In this document: in pieces, positions 1 through 7,356 of the stretch | How positions within the stretch are numbered: position 1 is the first letter of the stretch | Layout: each line of letters starts with the position of its first letter | Assembly: GCA_003167215.1 (NCBI GenBank) | Contig: PMTV01000023.1 | Location: forward strand, 1-64,000 | Source: Acidobacteriota bacterium | GTDB lineage: Bacteria; Acidobacteriota; Terriglobia; Acidiferrales; UBA7541 | Length of the DNA stretch: 64,000 nt | Direction: 5' to 3' | Made by a program: the position numbers and the translations under genes | Notes under the pieces: generated by a model | What the model was told of the DNA's origin: nothing | Seen by the model: only the letters and a program-made list of their open reading frames with translations | Database searches by the model: none

Positions 1-302
1 TAATTTATGTCAGACCTCCCTGCTAATTCCTGGTAAGTCGGATTACCGGACAAGTGCCTTACCATTACTTCACATTTCCGGTAAGCGCTGCCAGCTCAAC
101 CGGTCGTTGCAACACCATCCAATACATTGATTCGACAATCCTTCCCCGGGAGAAGCGATCTGCCGTCATGTTAGAAGTCAGCGACGGGGATGCCAAGCGC
201 CATATTGCTGTGCTGCAGGATGAGCACACCGTAATGCTGCGAGCGTGGGGTGGCAGCTCGCCCCGGAAGCGGCGCCGGGGCGAGCACGACGCTGATGTGA
301 CG
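1..302. other. intergenic / left edge, no gene supported
   Basis: An open frame crosses this stretch on the plus strand, but it runs into the antisense of the Crp/Fnr gene, has no recognisable domain and no ribosome binding site. I see short GGTAA/TTACC inverted arms near 33-48 but nothing that makes a convincing terminator or operator. The end of a neighbouring gene may lie just outside the window. Confidence 0.4.
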
Positions 303-968
303 TCAAGTCGGCTGGTGAATCTTCTGGTGAAGCAAGTACGCGGTGCGCAGAGAACTTCGAACTCTCATTCCGCCGTTGTAGGCGATGAATCCCCGCTTCC
401 TGAATCGACTAATATAAAAATTCGTTCGGCTCCGCGTGGTACCAATCATATTCGCCAAAACGCCCTGACTTATCTTGGGAATTCGGCCGCCTTTCGCACT
501 GAACTGGGCTAGCTGCAAAAGCACGTGCGCGAGGCGTTCTTCGGTTGAATTGACAAGCAGATCCACCAGTTGTTCCTGATATTTCTTGATGACGGACAGC
601 AGGTAGGACACGAAAACATTTGAAGTGACACTGTCCCCGCGAAGAATGCGGATCATCTCTTTCTTTTTGATGGGGAAGATCGAGCAGGAGCCAATCGCAG
701 TGGCCGTGCATAAACGCAGAGGACTGCCTGCGAGGCAAGACTGACCGAAGAAGTCACCGGCGCCCAACACGGTGATAACCGCTGGCCGTCGACCCTTCGA
801 TCGGATGGTGAGCATCACGTCGCCTTCCCGGATATAGAAGAGAGTGTCAGCTTTCTTACCTTGGGAGTAGATTATTTGTTTGTTTCGATAGTGCGAGATC
901 GCTCCGCCCAGGATGCATTTGAAGATAGACCGTTCAGCGCGCGCCGACAGCGTACTGGTCATTCTCAT
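303..968 (-). CDS. Crp/Fnr-family transcriptional regulator
   Basis: Predicted DNA-binding regulator of the CRP/FNR superfamily, about 221 residues from the chosen start. The N-terminal half reads as a cyclic-nucleotide-binding-type beta-barrel: it contains QGKKADTLFYIREGDVML, then GAGDFFGQSCL, the usual Gly-rich turn after the effector pocket. A long dimerisation helix and a C-terminal winged helix follow, with recognition helix TTRSRTNFYISRFRKRGF. There are no N-terminal cysteines that could bind an FNR iron-sulfur cluster, so the effector is unknown. The ATG at 968 is chosen because GAGGAAG lies about 5 bases upstream; a longer frame starts at 1082 without a good site. It is divergent from a second family member across about 200 bp, so both may be controlled from the shared spacer. 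Confidence 0.85.
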   Translation of the reverse strand: MRMTSTLSARAERSIFKCILGGAISHYRNKQIIYSQGKKADTLFYIREGDVMLTIRSKGRRPAVITVLGAGDFFGQSCLAGSPLRLCTATAIGSCSIFPIKKKEMIRILRGDSVTSNVFVSYLLSVIKKYQEQLVDLLVNSTEERLAHVLLQLAQFSAKGGRIPKISQGVLANMIGTTRSRTNFYISRFRKRGFIAYNGGMRVRSSLRTAYLLHQKIHQPT

Positions 969-1173
969 AAGCTTCCTCGTTTTGCGCATCCCTGATCGAT
1001 CCGCGTCTGTTCCGTAGGGTACACTACATAGCCCATTTTTACTTGCGATTATAATGCCTCTCCGTATAGAACCTGAGGTCACTGTCTAATCAGGCAAGGG
1101 CTGTCTTGAAATTCTTGATGTTACATTCGCAGCATGTGTTGGGCGTGGGAATGCCAACCAGGGAAGGATCGTT

Positions 1174-1938
1174 TTGAGGCGCAAACCGTCGCAAAACCTG
1201 CGGGCAGGCAAACGGACCAATGCCGCCGGAAAACCAATACGCAACAAGATTCTCTTGGCCATGACCGACGTAGAGTTCCGCGTGATTCGTCCTCATCTCA
1301 AGTATGTGTCGCTGCCATCTCATCTCAGGCTTCACGAGCCGCATCAGACATTTAAATTTGTTTATTTTCCCAATGAAGGTTTGATCTCTCTCGTGGTCGT
1401 AATGGCGAACGGAAAGACCGTCGAAGCGGGCATTATTGGGAGCGAAGGTGTTGCAGGGTTGCCGGGGGTGGCCAGTCTCAGGCGTGGTCCTCTTCGCGAA
1501 GTAATGCAAATTGGGGGTAATGGTTTCAGAGTTAAAATCCGTGACTTGAAAAGAACGTTGGATTCCACTCCCGATCTTCAACGAATCTTCGCGCGTTACA
1601 CCATGATGCTGGGTCTACATGTTGCGCAAACCGCAGCGTGCAATCGCTTGCATGACATCGATCGACGTCTCGCCCGCTGGCTGCTTATGGCTAACGACAG
1701 AGTGGATTCCGGGACGCTTCGCATCACTCACGATTTTCTTGCGACCATGCTTGGCACGGACCGGCCTAGCGTGTCCCTGGCAGCCGGTCTTTTCCAGAGA
1801 ATGAACATCATCAGATACAGTCGTGGGGCAGTGAAGATTTTGAATCGCAGTGCACTCCAAAACCAGGCATGTGAATGCTACGCAGTCATTCAGCGGTATA
1901 CCCAGATACTTCCTCCCGCCGCCGGATCACACGCTTAG
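1174..1938 (+). CDS. Crp/Fnr-family transcriptional regulator, TTG start
   Basis: Second CRP/FNR-type regulator, about 254 residues, only distantly like its divergent neighbour. The sensor half contains FVYFPNEGLISLVVVMANGKTVEAGIIG, shown here only as a position marker at roughly residues 62-90, typical of acidobacterial and proteobacterial Crp_2-type regulators; the ligand-contact arginine is not obvious. The C-terminal winged helix carries ITHDFLATMLGTDRPSVS, a good recognition region. TTG at 1174 is preceded by GGAAGG at a 6-base spacing; an in-frame ATG at 1261 is the alternative. A role in responding to redox or metabolic signals is only inferred from the family. Confidence 0.8.
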   Translation: MRRKPSQNLRAGKRTNAAGKPIRNKILLAMTDVEFRVIRPHLKYVSLPSHLRLHEPHQTFKFVYFPNEGLISLVVVMANGKTVEAGIIGSEGVAGLPGVASLRRGPLREVMQIGGNGFRVKIRDLKRTLDSTPDLQRIFARYTMMLGLHVAQTAACNRLHDIDRRLARWLLMANDRVDSGTLRITHDFLATMLGTDRPSVSLAAGLFQRMNIIRYSRGAVKILNRSALQNQACECYAVIQRYTQILPPAAGSHA

Positions 1939-2108
1939 AGAAGTGAGCGTAAACTCATAGGACCACAAGGTGCGCGACGGAGCGCGAGCATGCGAGCAGC
2001 CATCTGAAGTTAACGCTGTTTCCTAATTGCAAAGGATGAATAGGACCGCCAGATGGTCTAGCGCTTTTTCGATAGCCCTTTTGCGATCTTTCAACTTGAT
2101 TGCCCCTT

Positions 2109-2291
2109 TCAGACCTCACCCTTTTTAATTTCCGCTTCGATCTTCATGAACTCGCGGCGCGCCCGGCCGTAACATTTTTCGCAGAGTGCATGAGCGACGT
2201 GCGGACGGTCATCATGTGTACAGAAACGCAGCACGATCCCAACTGTGAAGGTTGCAAGAGCTGCGATGATTCCAGTCGCGAATCTTGCCAT
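2109..2291 (-). CDS. possible 60-residue membrane peptide with Cys/His motif
   Basis: This frame would give one N-terminal membrane segment (residues 5-22, ATGIIAALATFTVGIVL) followed by a polar tail with CTHDD, ALCEKC and a Lys/Glu-rich end. That could be a small zinc-binding membrane protein. It overlaps completely an open frame on the plus strand with equally good composition, and there is no clear ribosome binding site. Only one of the two is likely to be real. Confidence 0.25.
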   Translation of the reverse strand: MARFATGIIAALATFTVGIVLRFCTHDDRPHVAHALCEKCYGRARREFMKIEAEIKKGEV

Positions 2292-2489
2292 CGCCTGTGC
2301 AGCCGCTCTGAAGCGATCCGACGCATGCGCCGATGCAGCGAGACAGGAACCTACGTCGTGCTCGAGAAAGACCAGAAGATCTACGCGCGCGAACTGAAGC
2401 GCTGGTCCACGGAAGTGATCGCCGCCCGCTGCCAACAGCTAGGTTACAAACCACCCTCCGAAACGCCAGTAGAATCGATGGCTGCTTAA
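2190..2489 (+). CDS. small cysteine-rich hypothetical protein
   Basis: About 99 residues. The N-terminal half is cysteine-rich (CTETQHDPNCEGCKSC and later CHRLCSRSEA), the C-terminal half is helical and charged (EKDQKIYARELKRWSTEV). Third codon positions are GC-rich in the second half, as in coding sequence of this genome. No family recognised. The start is uncertain: ATG at 2190 has no strong ribosome binding site, ATG at 2217 is an alternative, and the open frame extends back to a TTG at 2100. It competes with a minus-strand frame at 2109-2291. Confidence 0.35.
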   Translation: MSDVRTVIMCTETQHDPNCEGCKSCDDSSRESCHRLCSRSEAIRRMRRCSETGTYVVLEKDQKIYARELKRWSTEVIAARCQQLGYKPPSETPVESMAA

Positions 2490-3144
2490 GCGCAGACCAA
2501 CCCTACAGCGACGCAGCAAAACAGATCCAAACAATACGCGATCCACTGCATAACCATCGCTGTGATCGGCTCATATCGGCAAGAAAGCGACGAGAAATCA
2601 AACAACACTGCGGAACGCGTGCATAACCAGACCTTCTCACACTGGTTGGCGATCGTTTGTAAGTCTCTGAAAATAAGATGTATATGGGCTATTGGAAATC
2701 GACAGCCAAACTCGCTGCAACCGTCAGCCTAGTTTTATTTACGCTTCCGTGAAATGCGCAGCGCAAATTTCTTAGTACAAGGCTGACCTTTGCGGGCTGT
2801 TGGCCACGCCTTGCCGGTTTGTTGCAAGACGGTTGGCCGGGCATTAAAGGCCCGTTAGTTGCGAGCGCTGTGCCCGCGGATCGCGCGCTTGCCCTGTCTA
2901 TCACCGGTTGCCATTCCGCGCAGAGAGGCCGACGATGGTTTCAAGCAGCGTAGAGGGCCCGTAACACACAACGCATTTATCAGCGACGCATTTCGCCGCT
3001 AGGCAAGTTCAGCTCGTGGGAAAACCAAGACTTTAATTTCTTAAGATCTTCCAACGCTCCCACGATTGGAACTGGTCCGTCCTGACGTTCCCCAAAGAGC
3101 GTCAGGGCGGGCTTGCCTACACTTCCGCGCGAGAGGGAATTGGA
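2490..3144. other. gene-poor spacer before the phage-like block
   Basis: No gene I can support. A 24-codon frame at 2678-2752 would encode a signal-peptide-like hydrophobic stub (MYMGYWKSTAKLAATVSLVL then stop), perhaps the remnant of a secreted protein. A perfect 7-bp inverted repeat, CCTGACG at 3081-3087 and CGTCAGG at 3100-3106, sits 40 bp upstream of the terminase-like gene. No tRNA or attachment-site duplication is visible. Confidence 0.4.
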
Positions 3145-3723
3145 ATGGGACGCCAGGCTAAATCGGCGGTTCAAAACTGGCTTCACGGAACAACGTCGCA
3201 AGCGAAAACCGCGCCCGTTGTCTTCGCTGCCGGTCGTCCGCGCATACCCAAGCACTTGTCGCCGCAAGGAAGAAAAGCGTTGAAACGTGCTGTGCAGATC
3301 CTCGAACAGAGGCGGACGTTGACCGAATCAGACGAGCCGATACTCACGCTGTTCGCGGACACCTACGCATTTTGGGTGAACGCAAAAACGGAAGTTGGCG
3401 ATGAACTGCTGATCTCGACAACAGTGACTGACAATAATGGAACCGTCCGAACCGTCAGAAGAACAAATCCGATGATCAAAGTGATGGAAGCCGCGGCGGT
3501 TCGCTTGTTTGCGCTTTCAAAGTCTCTGGGCTTCTCTCAAGTGGACATCGGTCGCTGCAAAACGACCGCTGTCGATCCTGGAAAAGAAATTATTCCAGGT
3601 TCCGCGCGAGATATGTACCCCGAACTCTACGACGCAAGCGGAAAGTGGATCGGAGAAAAGGAATCCGAGAAAGTGATTCCGTTCGTTCCGCTTCCGCCGC
3701 CAACAGAACCGGAGGAAGAATAA
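3145..3723 (+). CDS. phage terminase small subunit, P27-like
   Basis: Likely the DNA-recognition subunit of a phage packaging terminase, about 192 residues. The family pattern is visible in order: GRPRIPKHLSPQGRKALKRA near residue 30, the helix with LTESDEPILTLFADTYAFW, then TNPMIKVMEAAAVRLFALSK and SLGFSQVDIGR, matching the P27 layout of a leading Gly-Arg-Pro, an LT.xD helix, an N-P segment and a late LG(F/L)S motif. ATG follows GAGAGGGAATTGGA. The next gene overlaps its stop by one base. No large subunit, portal or capsid gene follows, so this is either a remnant or a domesticated/satellite element. Family assignment is by motif, not by alignment. Confidence 0.7.
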   Translation: MGRQAKSAVQNWLHGTTSQAKTAPVVFAAGRPRIPKHLSPQGRKALKRAVQILEQRRTLTESDEPILTLFADTYAFWVNAKTEVGDELLISTTVTDNNGTVRTVRRTNPMIKVMEAAAVRLFALSKSLGFSQVDIGRCKTTAVDPGKEIIPGSARDMYPELYDASGKWIGEKESEKVIPFVPLPPPTEPEEE

Positions 3724-3992
3724 TGGCACTGACTGATTCACTAGAAGCGCTTGCGATCGTTGGCATCAACACAGATGGACTCGATCCGTTGGGCATCCTG
3801 ATTCTGGACGGCCGCGTCATGCACGATTCTGTTGTGTGCGCGCACAAGAAAAATTACATGACAGGCAAGATGCAGCGCGGCGGGCCGTGGAGTTGTTTGT
3901 TCACAATTGAAGAATACAATCAGCTGTTGCGAGACATGCCAGACACCGAGAAGGACGCGCTTCGTGCGCGTGTAACGGCGCTGCCCGCGTGA
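3723..3992 (+). CDS. hypothetical protein of the phage-like block
   Basis: About 89 residues. Its ATG overlaps the stop of the terminase-like gene (TAATG), which argues for translational coupling and against the longer upstream frame. The sequence is small, mixed and without membrane segments. It has an MTGKMQRGGPWSCLF stretch and a C-terminal helix rich in Glu, Lys and Arg (DMPDTEKDALRARVTA). No family recognised. The position immediately after the terminase small subunit suggests a phage morphogenesis or accessory role, by inference only. Confidence 0.6.
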   Translation: MALTDSLEALAIVGINTDGLDPLGILILDGRVMHDSVVCAHKKNYMTGKMQRGGPWSCLFTIEEYNQLLRDMPDTEKDALRARVTALPA

Positions 3993-4023
3993 AATGAGTT
4001 AGCAGTACAATACGAGCACCCCC

Positions 4024-4812
4024 ATGACAGCATCCATCGTGCAGCAAGATAGCGCAGAAGTCACCTCATCCGAAACCTCATGGACGCAGACGTTTTTTGA
4101 GCACGGCTATGGCATGAAAGACGTGACGGCAGGGAATGCCCTCGTGGTTTTTTGGGCTGGAGTTGTCCCGAATCAGGTCAGTTCGATGACCGACAATTGC
4201 GGAAACACTTACGTTCAAGTGTCCGGCGCTGCTATTAATGACGCCAACTCAGGCCGCGCGTCCGATGTGTGGTGGGCAAAAAACGTCGCGCAAGTTACCG
4301 ACCCAGGCAAAATATTCGCACTCACAATAAATCTAAGCGGAACGGCGTCAGGTTCCTGGGGCGCTGTAATTTTTGAAGTAAGCGGAATCAACGGCGCGAC
4401 TATCGTGGCTGCCACAGCGTCTATCGATGACACAAATGACAGTACGTTTTCTGGCCCTTCGCTAAACGGTGGCCGTGAGGCTGTCTTTGTCACGGGACTC
4501 GCCGGGATTTTTGGAGCGACAGCGACGGTCGCTTTACCTTGGGCAATCGTCCAAACGCCCGGCATCAGCAACGGAGGTGGTGGCTCTACTGAGAACAACG
4601 GCGGACAGTCTTGTGCTGCCCTTGTATCCAGAGGAACGCAGCAAGCCATATTCACGCCGCAAACTGCGTCACCGCATTGGTTCATTGGAGCCATCAGCGG
4701 TGTTGCCTTCATCCCAACCTCGGGTGCGGTTCAACGTCAATTTTTCTCGGTAGTGTGCGGCAGGTTAGCGGAATTCCTGCGAATGAAAATGATGTCTTCT
4801 TGGGCACTGTGA
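4024..4812 (+). CDS. phage-like surface/tail protein, frameshifted at a T5 run
   Basis: About 262 residues as read, no signal peptide, rich in Gly, Ser, Thr, Asn and Ala, with alternating beta-strand-like segments (GNALVVFWAGVVPNQ, GSWGAVIFEVSGINGA, REAVFVTGLAGIFGATATVA). This is the texture of virion surface or tail-fibre beta-sandwich proteins. It ends in an anomalous tail (RLAEFLRMKMMSSWAL) after the T5 run at 4741-4745. The -1 frame continues instead with a regular repeat (see the next entry), so the ancestral protein probably had a longer repeat C-terminus. Adding one T restores Q-F-F-L-G-S-V and joins the two parts. The upstream domain ends at about residue 238. Confidence 0.55.
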   Translation: MTASIVQQDSAEVTSSETSWTQTFFEHGYGMKDVTAGNALVVFWAGVVPNQVSSMTDNCGNTYVQVSGAAINDANSGRASDVWWAKNVAQVTDPGKIFALTINLSGTASGSWGAVIFEVSGINGATIVAATASIDDTNDSTFSGPSLNGGREAVFVTGLAGIFGATATVALPWAIVQTPGISNGGGGSTENNGGQSCAALVSRGTQQAIFTPQTASPHWFIGAISGVAFIPTSGAVQRQFFSVVCGRLAEFLRMKMMSSWAL

Positions 4813-4985
4813 AGGTGATCAGCGCAGCTCCAGCCAATTCATCGAATCCTTACCTTGGGCACGTGAATGTTGTGTCGTCACCGGACGCCGGGAGAGGGAA
4901 CCTCACGCTAGGAGAAGTCGTAATTGTGGAAAGCGCTCCGGCAAATGACGGCGATCCGTGGCTTGGAAGTGTTGTAACGGAGTAG
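4741..4985 (+). pseudogene. out-of-frame repeat C-terminus of the tail-like protein
   Basis: In the -1 frame relative to the preceding gene this stretch encodes about 80 residues in repeat units of 26-29. The units read FLGSVRQVSGIPANENDV, FLGTVKVISAAPANSSNP, YLGHVNVVSSPDAGRGN, LTLGEVVIVESAPANDGDP, WLGSVV, with a consensus of aromatic or Leu, Leu-Gly, x-Val, x-Val, Ser, two or three residues, Pro-Ala-Asn. It has no start codon or ribosome binding site of its own, so it is either the displaced end of the upstream gene, a programmed -1 frameshift product, or the effect of a one-base sequence error. Confidence 0.6.
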
Positions 4986-5186
4986 AGTAATCCGCCAAAA
5001 GGTTTTCGACGTGACCTGCGATGACCGAAATCGAAACACAAATTTGTTACGCAATGTTCTACCACAGGGAAAGATGCGTTCGGAATCGTCGAGCAGTGTG
5101 AAACGCATCGCATGCGCCGAAGGACTGGTCACTAGACGCGCGAACGCGTGAGCGAGGAAGCCGTCCCAGGCTTTCGACTTTCTCCC

Positions 5187-5215
5187 TTGACGCCTTCCAA
5201 TATCCGAGCTAATTT
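5187..5215 (+). promoter_or_regulatory. sigma-70-type promoter for the structured RNA
   Basis: TTGACG (5187-5192), a 17-base spacer and TAATTT (5210-5215), inside a locally AT-rich patch. A start site about 7 bases downstream would begin a transcript near 5222 that ends at the intrinsic terminator ending at 5323. Inferred from consensus only. Confidence 0.45.
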
Positions 5216-5221
5216 ATATCT

Positions 5222-5323
5222 TCGGACTGTTTTTCTTGTGTTCGAACACGAAAGAGCGCTGGCCGCCGGTCGCGCTCTAACGGGATTCGCGATGCTTCTT
5301 CTTTCGCGAATCCCTTTTTTTTT
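5222..5323 (+). ncRNA. putative structured small RNA or attenuator leader
   Basis: About 100 nt that fold almost completely into three consecutive hairpins. First, arms around GTGTTCGAACAC (5238-5249). Second, AGAGCGC (5253-5259) with GCGCTCT (5272-5278), whose 12-base loop can pair further (GGCC with GGTC). Third, GGGATTCGCGA (5282-5292) with TCGCGAATCCC (5304-5314), followed by nine T. It has its own promoter-like element just upstream and no open frame. It is either an independent small RNA of the phage-like island, or a leader that ends or attenuates transcription 36 bp before the start of the gene at 5359. No known family is recognised. Confidence 0.5.
5282..5323 (+). terminator. strong Rho-independent terminator
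   Basis: Perfect 11-bp stem, GGGATTCGCGA at 5282-5292 with TCGCGAATCCC at 5304-5314, an 11-base loop, then nine consecutive T at 5315-5323. It terminates plus-strand transcription and is the clearest intrinsic terminator in the window. Confidence 0.9.
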
Positions 5324-5358
5324 GGCGCGATGGCTTCGCGGGCGAGGGTTGGGCACGA

Positions 5359-6534
5359 ATGGCTCTGACAAGTGCAGCACCGAAGAATTCTGCTGGCGAA
5401 AGCAAAAATCACGGAACCCTGAGCACTCCTCAGCTCTTGATCGGTCCTGTCGATTACGGCACGACCGGTCAACTTTTCGATGAGATCCGCGATTTTCTTG
5501 CCCAGCACCCCGGGTTGACAACCGACGCAGTTCTCAAACTTTCTTATTTTTCTTTCGCGATTCTTTTCCCGGAGTGCGCAGGAATTTGGCCGTTTGTCTC
5601 AGTCGTTGCGTCGGACTCTGTTGGCTCGAGCCTGCTTCTGCGAATGATCGCGTGCACGTGCTTGGCTCCCCTGCATATTGGCGAGGTAACGCTGAATTCG
5701 ATCCTGACGCTGCCGCGGTTACCGTACCCCACAACAATGCTAATCGATCAGCTGGCTCCGAACAAAGAACTCGAGCGTGTCCTACGGATCATGAGCCGTC
5801 CCGGAGGCCGCATTGTTCGGAAGGGAAAATTCCACGACATCTCCTTCCCGACACTCGTGTGCACCGCCGAGCCGCTGCGCGATCGCTGGATTGTAGATCA
5901 GGCGATCCACGTTGGGCTCACTCCGACCCGCGGTAGCCTGCCACTATTCGATCGGCAATCGCTGAGCGAATTTGCGCGAAAACTGCGACCGAAACTGGCA
6001 CGTTATCGCGAGCTGAATTTCGCAAAGATTCGGGACTCGCATTTTGACGCTCCCGGATTCACCTCCCCGACGCGCGACATCGCAACCATGCTGGGAAATG
6101 CGATTGCGGATGATTCATCGTTGCAGCGTTGCGTACTGGTGATCCTCGAGTCGCAGGACCAAGAGGTCCGAATCGGCCGGACGGACTGGATCGAAGCCAT
6201 CGTGGCCGAAGCAGTGCTGTTTTTATCCCACGAAGGCGGCCGCTCTCAGGCGCGGGTGGGTGAGATCACTGACATCGTGAACGGAATTCTTAAAGGCAGG
6301 GGACAAAATATCGCGCTGGACCCGCGCGCGGTCGGCCATCACCTGCGCGCTCTCGGAATTTTTTCCGTGCGGCTAAACCGTGCTGGACGCGGCATTCGTT
6401 TCACTAAAGAAATTCGTCGGAAGATCCATAGGTTGGCGGACGCCTATAACGTGCTGACGCCTCTGAACCAAGTGGGTTGCGAATTCTGCGCGGAAACAAC
6501 ATCGCGCACGGATGCGCCGAATCAACCGAAATGA
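5359..6534 (+). CDS. unrecognised island protein with degenerate P-loop-like core
   Basis: About 391 residues, soluble. Residues ~85-100 read VASDSVGSSLLLRMIACTC, in the place where a DNA-dependent ATPase would carry a Walker A loop, but the Gly-Lys-Ser/Thr is missing. TMLIDQLAP near residue 130 resembles a Walker B strand with an Asp, and LVCTAEPLRDRW follows where a sensor region would be. The C-terminal third (ITDIVNGILKGRGQN, HHLRALGIFSVRLNRAGRGI) looks like a winged-helix-type DNA-binding domain. I infer a relative of phage/plasmid primase-helicase-like proteins that has lost ATP binding; the family is not identified. Transcription must read through or start after the strong terminator 36 bp upstream. 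A Cys pair near the end (CEFCAETTS) is unexplained. Confidence 0.75.
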   Translation: MALTSAAPKNSAGESKNHGTLSTPQLLIGPVDYGTTGQLFDEIRDFLAQHPGLTTDAVLKLSYFSFAILFPECAGIWPFVSVVASDSVGSSLLLRMIACTCLAPLHIGEVTLNSILTLPRLPYPTTMLIDQLAPNKELERVLRIMSRPGGRIVRKGKFHDISFPTLVCTAEPLRDRWIVDQAIHVGLTPTRGSLPLFDRQSLSEFARKLRPKLARYRELNFAKIRDSHFDAPGFTSPTRDIATMLGNAIADDSSLQRCVLVILESQDQEVRIGRTDWIEAIVAEAVLFLSHEGGRSQARVGEITDIVNGILKGRGQNIALDPRAVGHHLRALGIFSVRLNRAGRGIRFTKEIRRKIHRLADAYNVLTPLNQVGCEFCAETTSRTDAPNQPK

Positions 6535-6540
6535 AAGTAT

Positions 6541-6564
6541 GCACGTCGCGCACGTCATGCACGT
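6541..6564. repeat. three GCACGT direct repeats at exact 9-nt spacing
   Basis: GCACGT occurs at 6541-6546, 6550-6555 and 6559-6564, each separated by three bases (CGC, CAT). It lies in the short gap between two island genes, about 36 bp before the ATG at 6600 and upstream of its ribosome binding site. This looks like an operator with iterated half-sites rather than chance, but no binding protein is known. Confidence 0.5.
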
Positions 6565-6599
6565 ATTTTCAGGTAAATCAGGCCTAAGGGAGAAACAAA

Positions 6600-7220
6600 A
6601 TGAAACAAACGTCAGAAAAGTGGGATTCTTTGGTTCAGCGCCTCAACCAGGGTGGATGCCCTGTACTTGCGAATCATGGGTATAAGGTCACTCCGGTAGG
6701 ATTGGCCGTAGAGCCAATCCCGGGCATGAATTTCAGTAGAATTTTCGACCTCAACGAAGGCGGATCCGGCTACGCGATCGAAGTGACCCTCCGCAACGAC
6801 GCGAGCCGCGCAATCGACATCGTGGGCTTCCGGATTCGAACGCCTTGGGGGATTCCAAAGCTTACGCTGCTACAGGCGCCGAACTATGCCTTTCCGGAGC
6901 CGGGTCCTTCCTACGATGCGGATTTCGTAATCAACGCATATTTCCAAAAATGCAAGAGCCGGCTGCAGCCGGGCAAGGAAATCGCAGGCCTGCTCGTCGC
7001 GTCGTCGGAAGACGAGATTGCTGAGGAGATCCAAAACTTCGCTCCCGTTTTCCTCGCACTCGACGTTTTCGACTCGCGCCGCAACGTTTTTTCGGGTCAA
7101 TTCGGCGTGCGCGTGGATCGCCGCGAGCGTATTGCGCGTGAATTGAGAAATCAGAAAACACAGTCGGCGCAACCGAAGTCAGTTCCGAAACCGGATCAAG
7201 TTCACGAAGTTTGTGTTTAA
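6600..7220 (+). CDS. hypothetical protein, phage-like island
   Basis: About 206 residues, no signal peptide or membrane segment. ATG is preceded by AAGGGAG at 8 bases. The middle looks like a small beta-sandwich (GYAIEVTLRNDASRAIDIVGF, at residues ~58-78 and reported here only in part; then RLQPGKEIAGLLVASSEDEI and PVFLALDVFDSRRNVFSG). The C-terminus is basic and then low-complexity (Arg, Glu, Gln, Lys, Pro). No family recognised. Together with the gene at 5359 it probably forms one transcriptional unit downstream of the structured RNA. It is convergent with the antiporter gene. Confidence 0.65.
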   Translation: MKQTSEKWDSLVQRLNQGGCPVLANHGYKVTPVGLAVEPIPGMNFSRIFDLNEGGSGYAIEVTLRNDASRAIDIVGFRIRTPWGIPKLTLLQAPNYAFPEPGPSYDADFVINAYFQKCKSRLQPGKEIAGLLVASSEDEIAEEIQNFAPVFLALDVFDSRRNVFSGQFGVRVDRRERIARELRNQKTQSAQPKSVPKPDQVHEVCV

Positions 7221-7356
7221 CATGTAATTTAATTAACTTTAGAGTAAATATACGGGCCCGATGCGTAGTGAGCGCCCACTCGGTCAGGCGAGCGCGCCGG
7301 GGTCTGCTTAGTTCTTTTACTTCCCGGCGAGGTCCACCGGGACACGCGCAGCGGAT

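Noticed and set aside
54-512. Plus-strand open frame of about 152 residues at the left edge
   Set aside because: It runs through the antisense of the Crp/Fnr gene, has no domain sign and no ribosome binding site; the minus-strand gene explains the coding signal.
2980-3267. Minus-strand frame with plausible sequence near its end (GKPALTLFGERQDGPVPIVG)
   Set aside because: It starts inside the terminase-like gene, overlaps its first 120 bp on the opposite strand and has no usable start; kept only as a curiosity.
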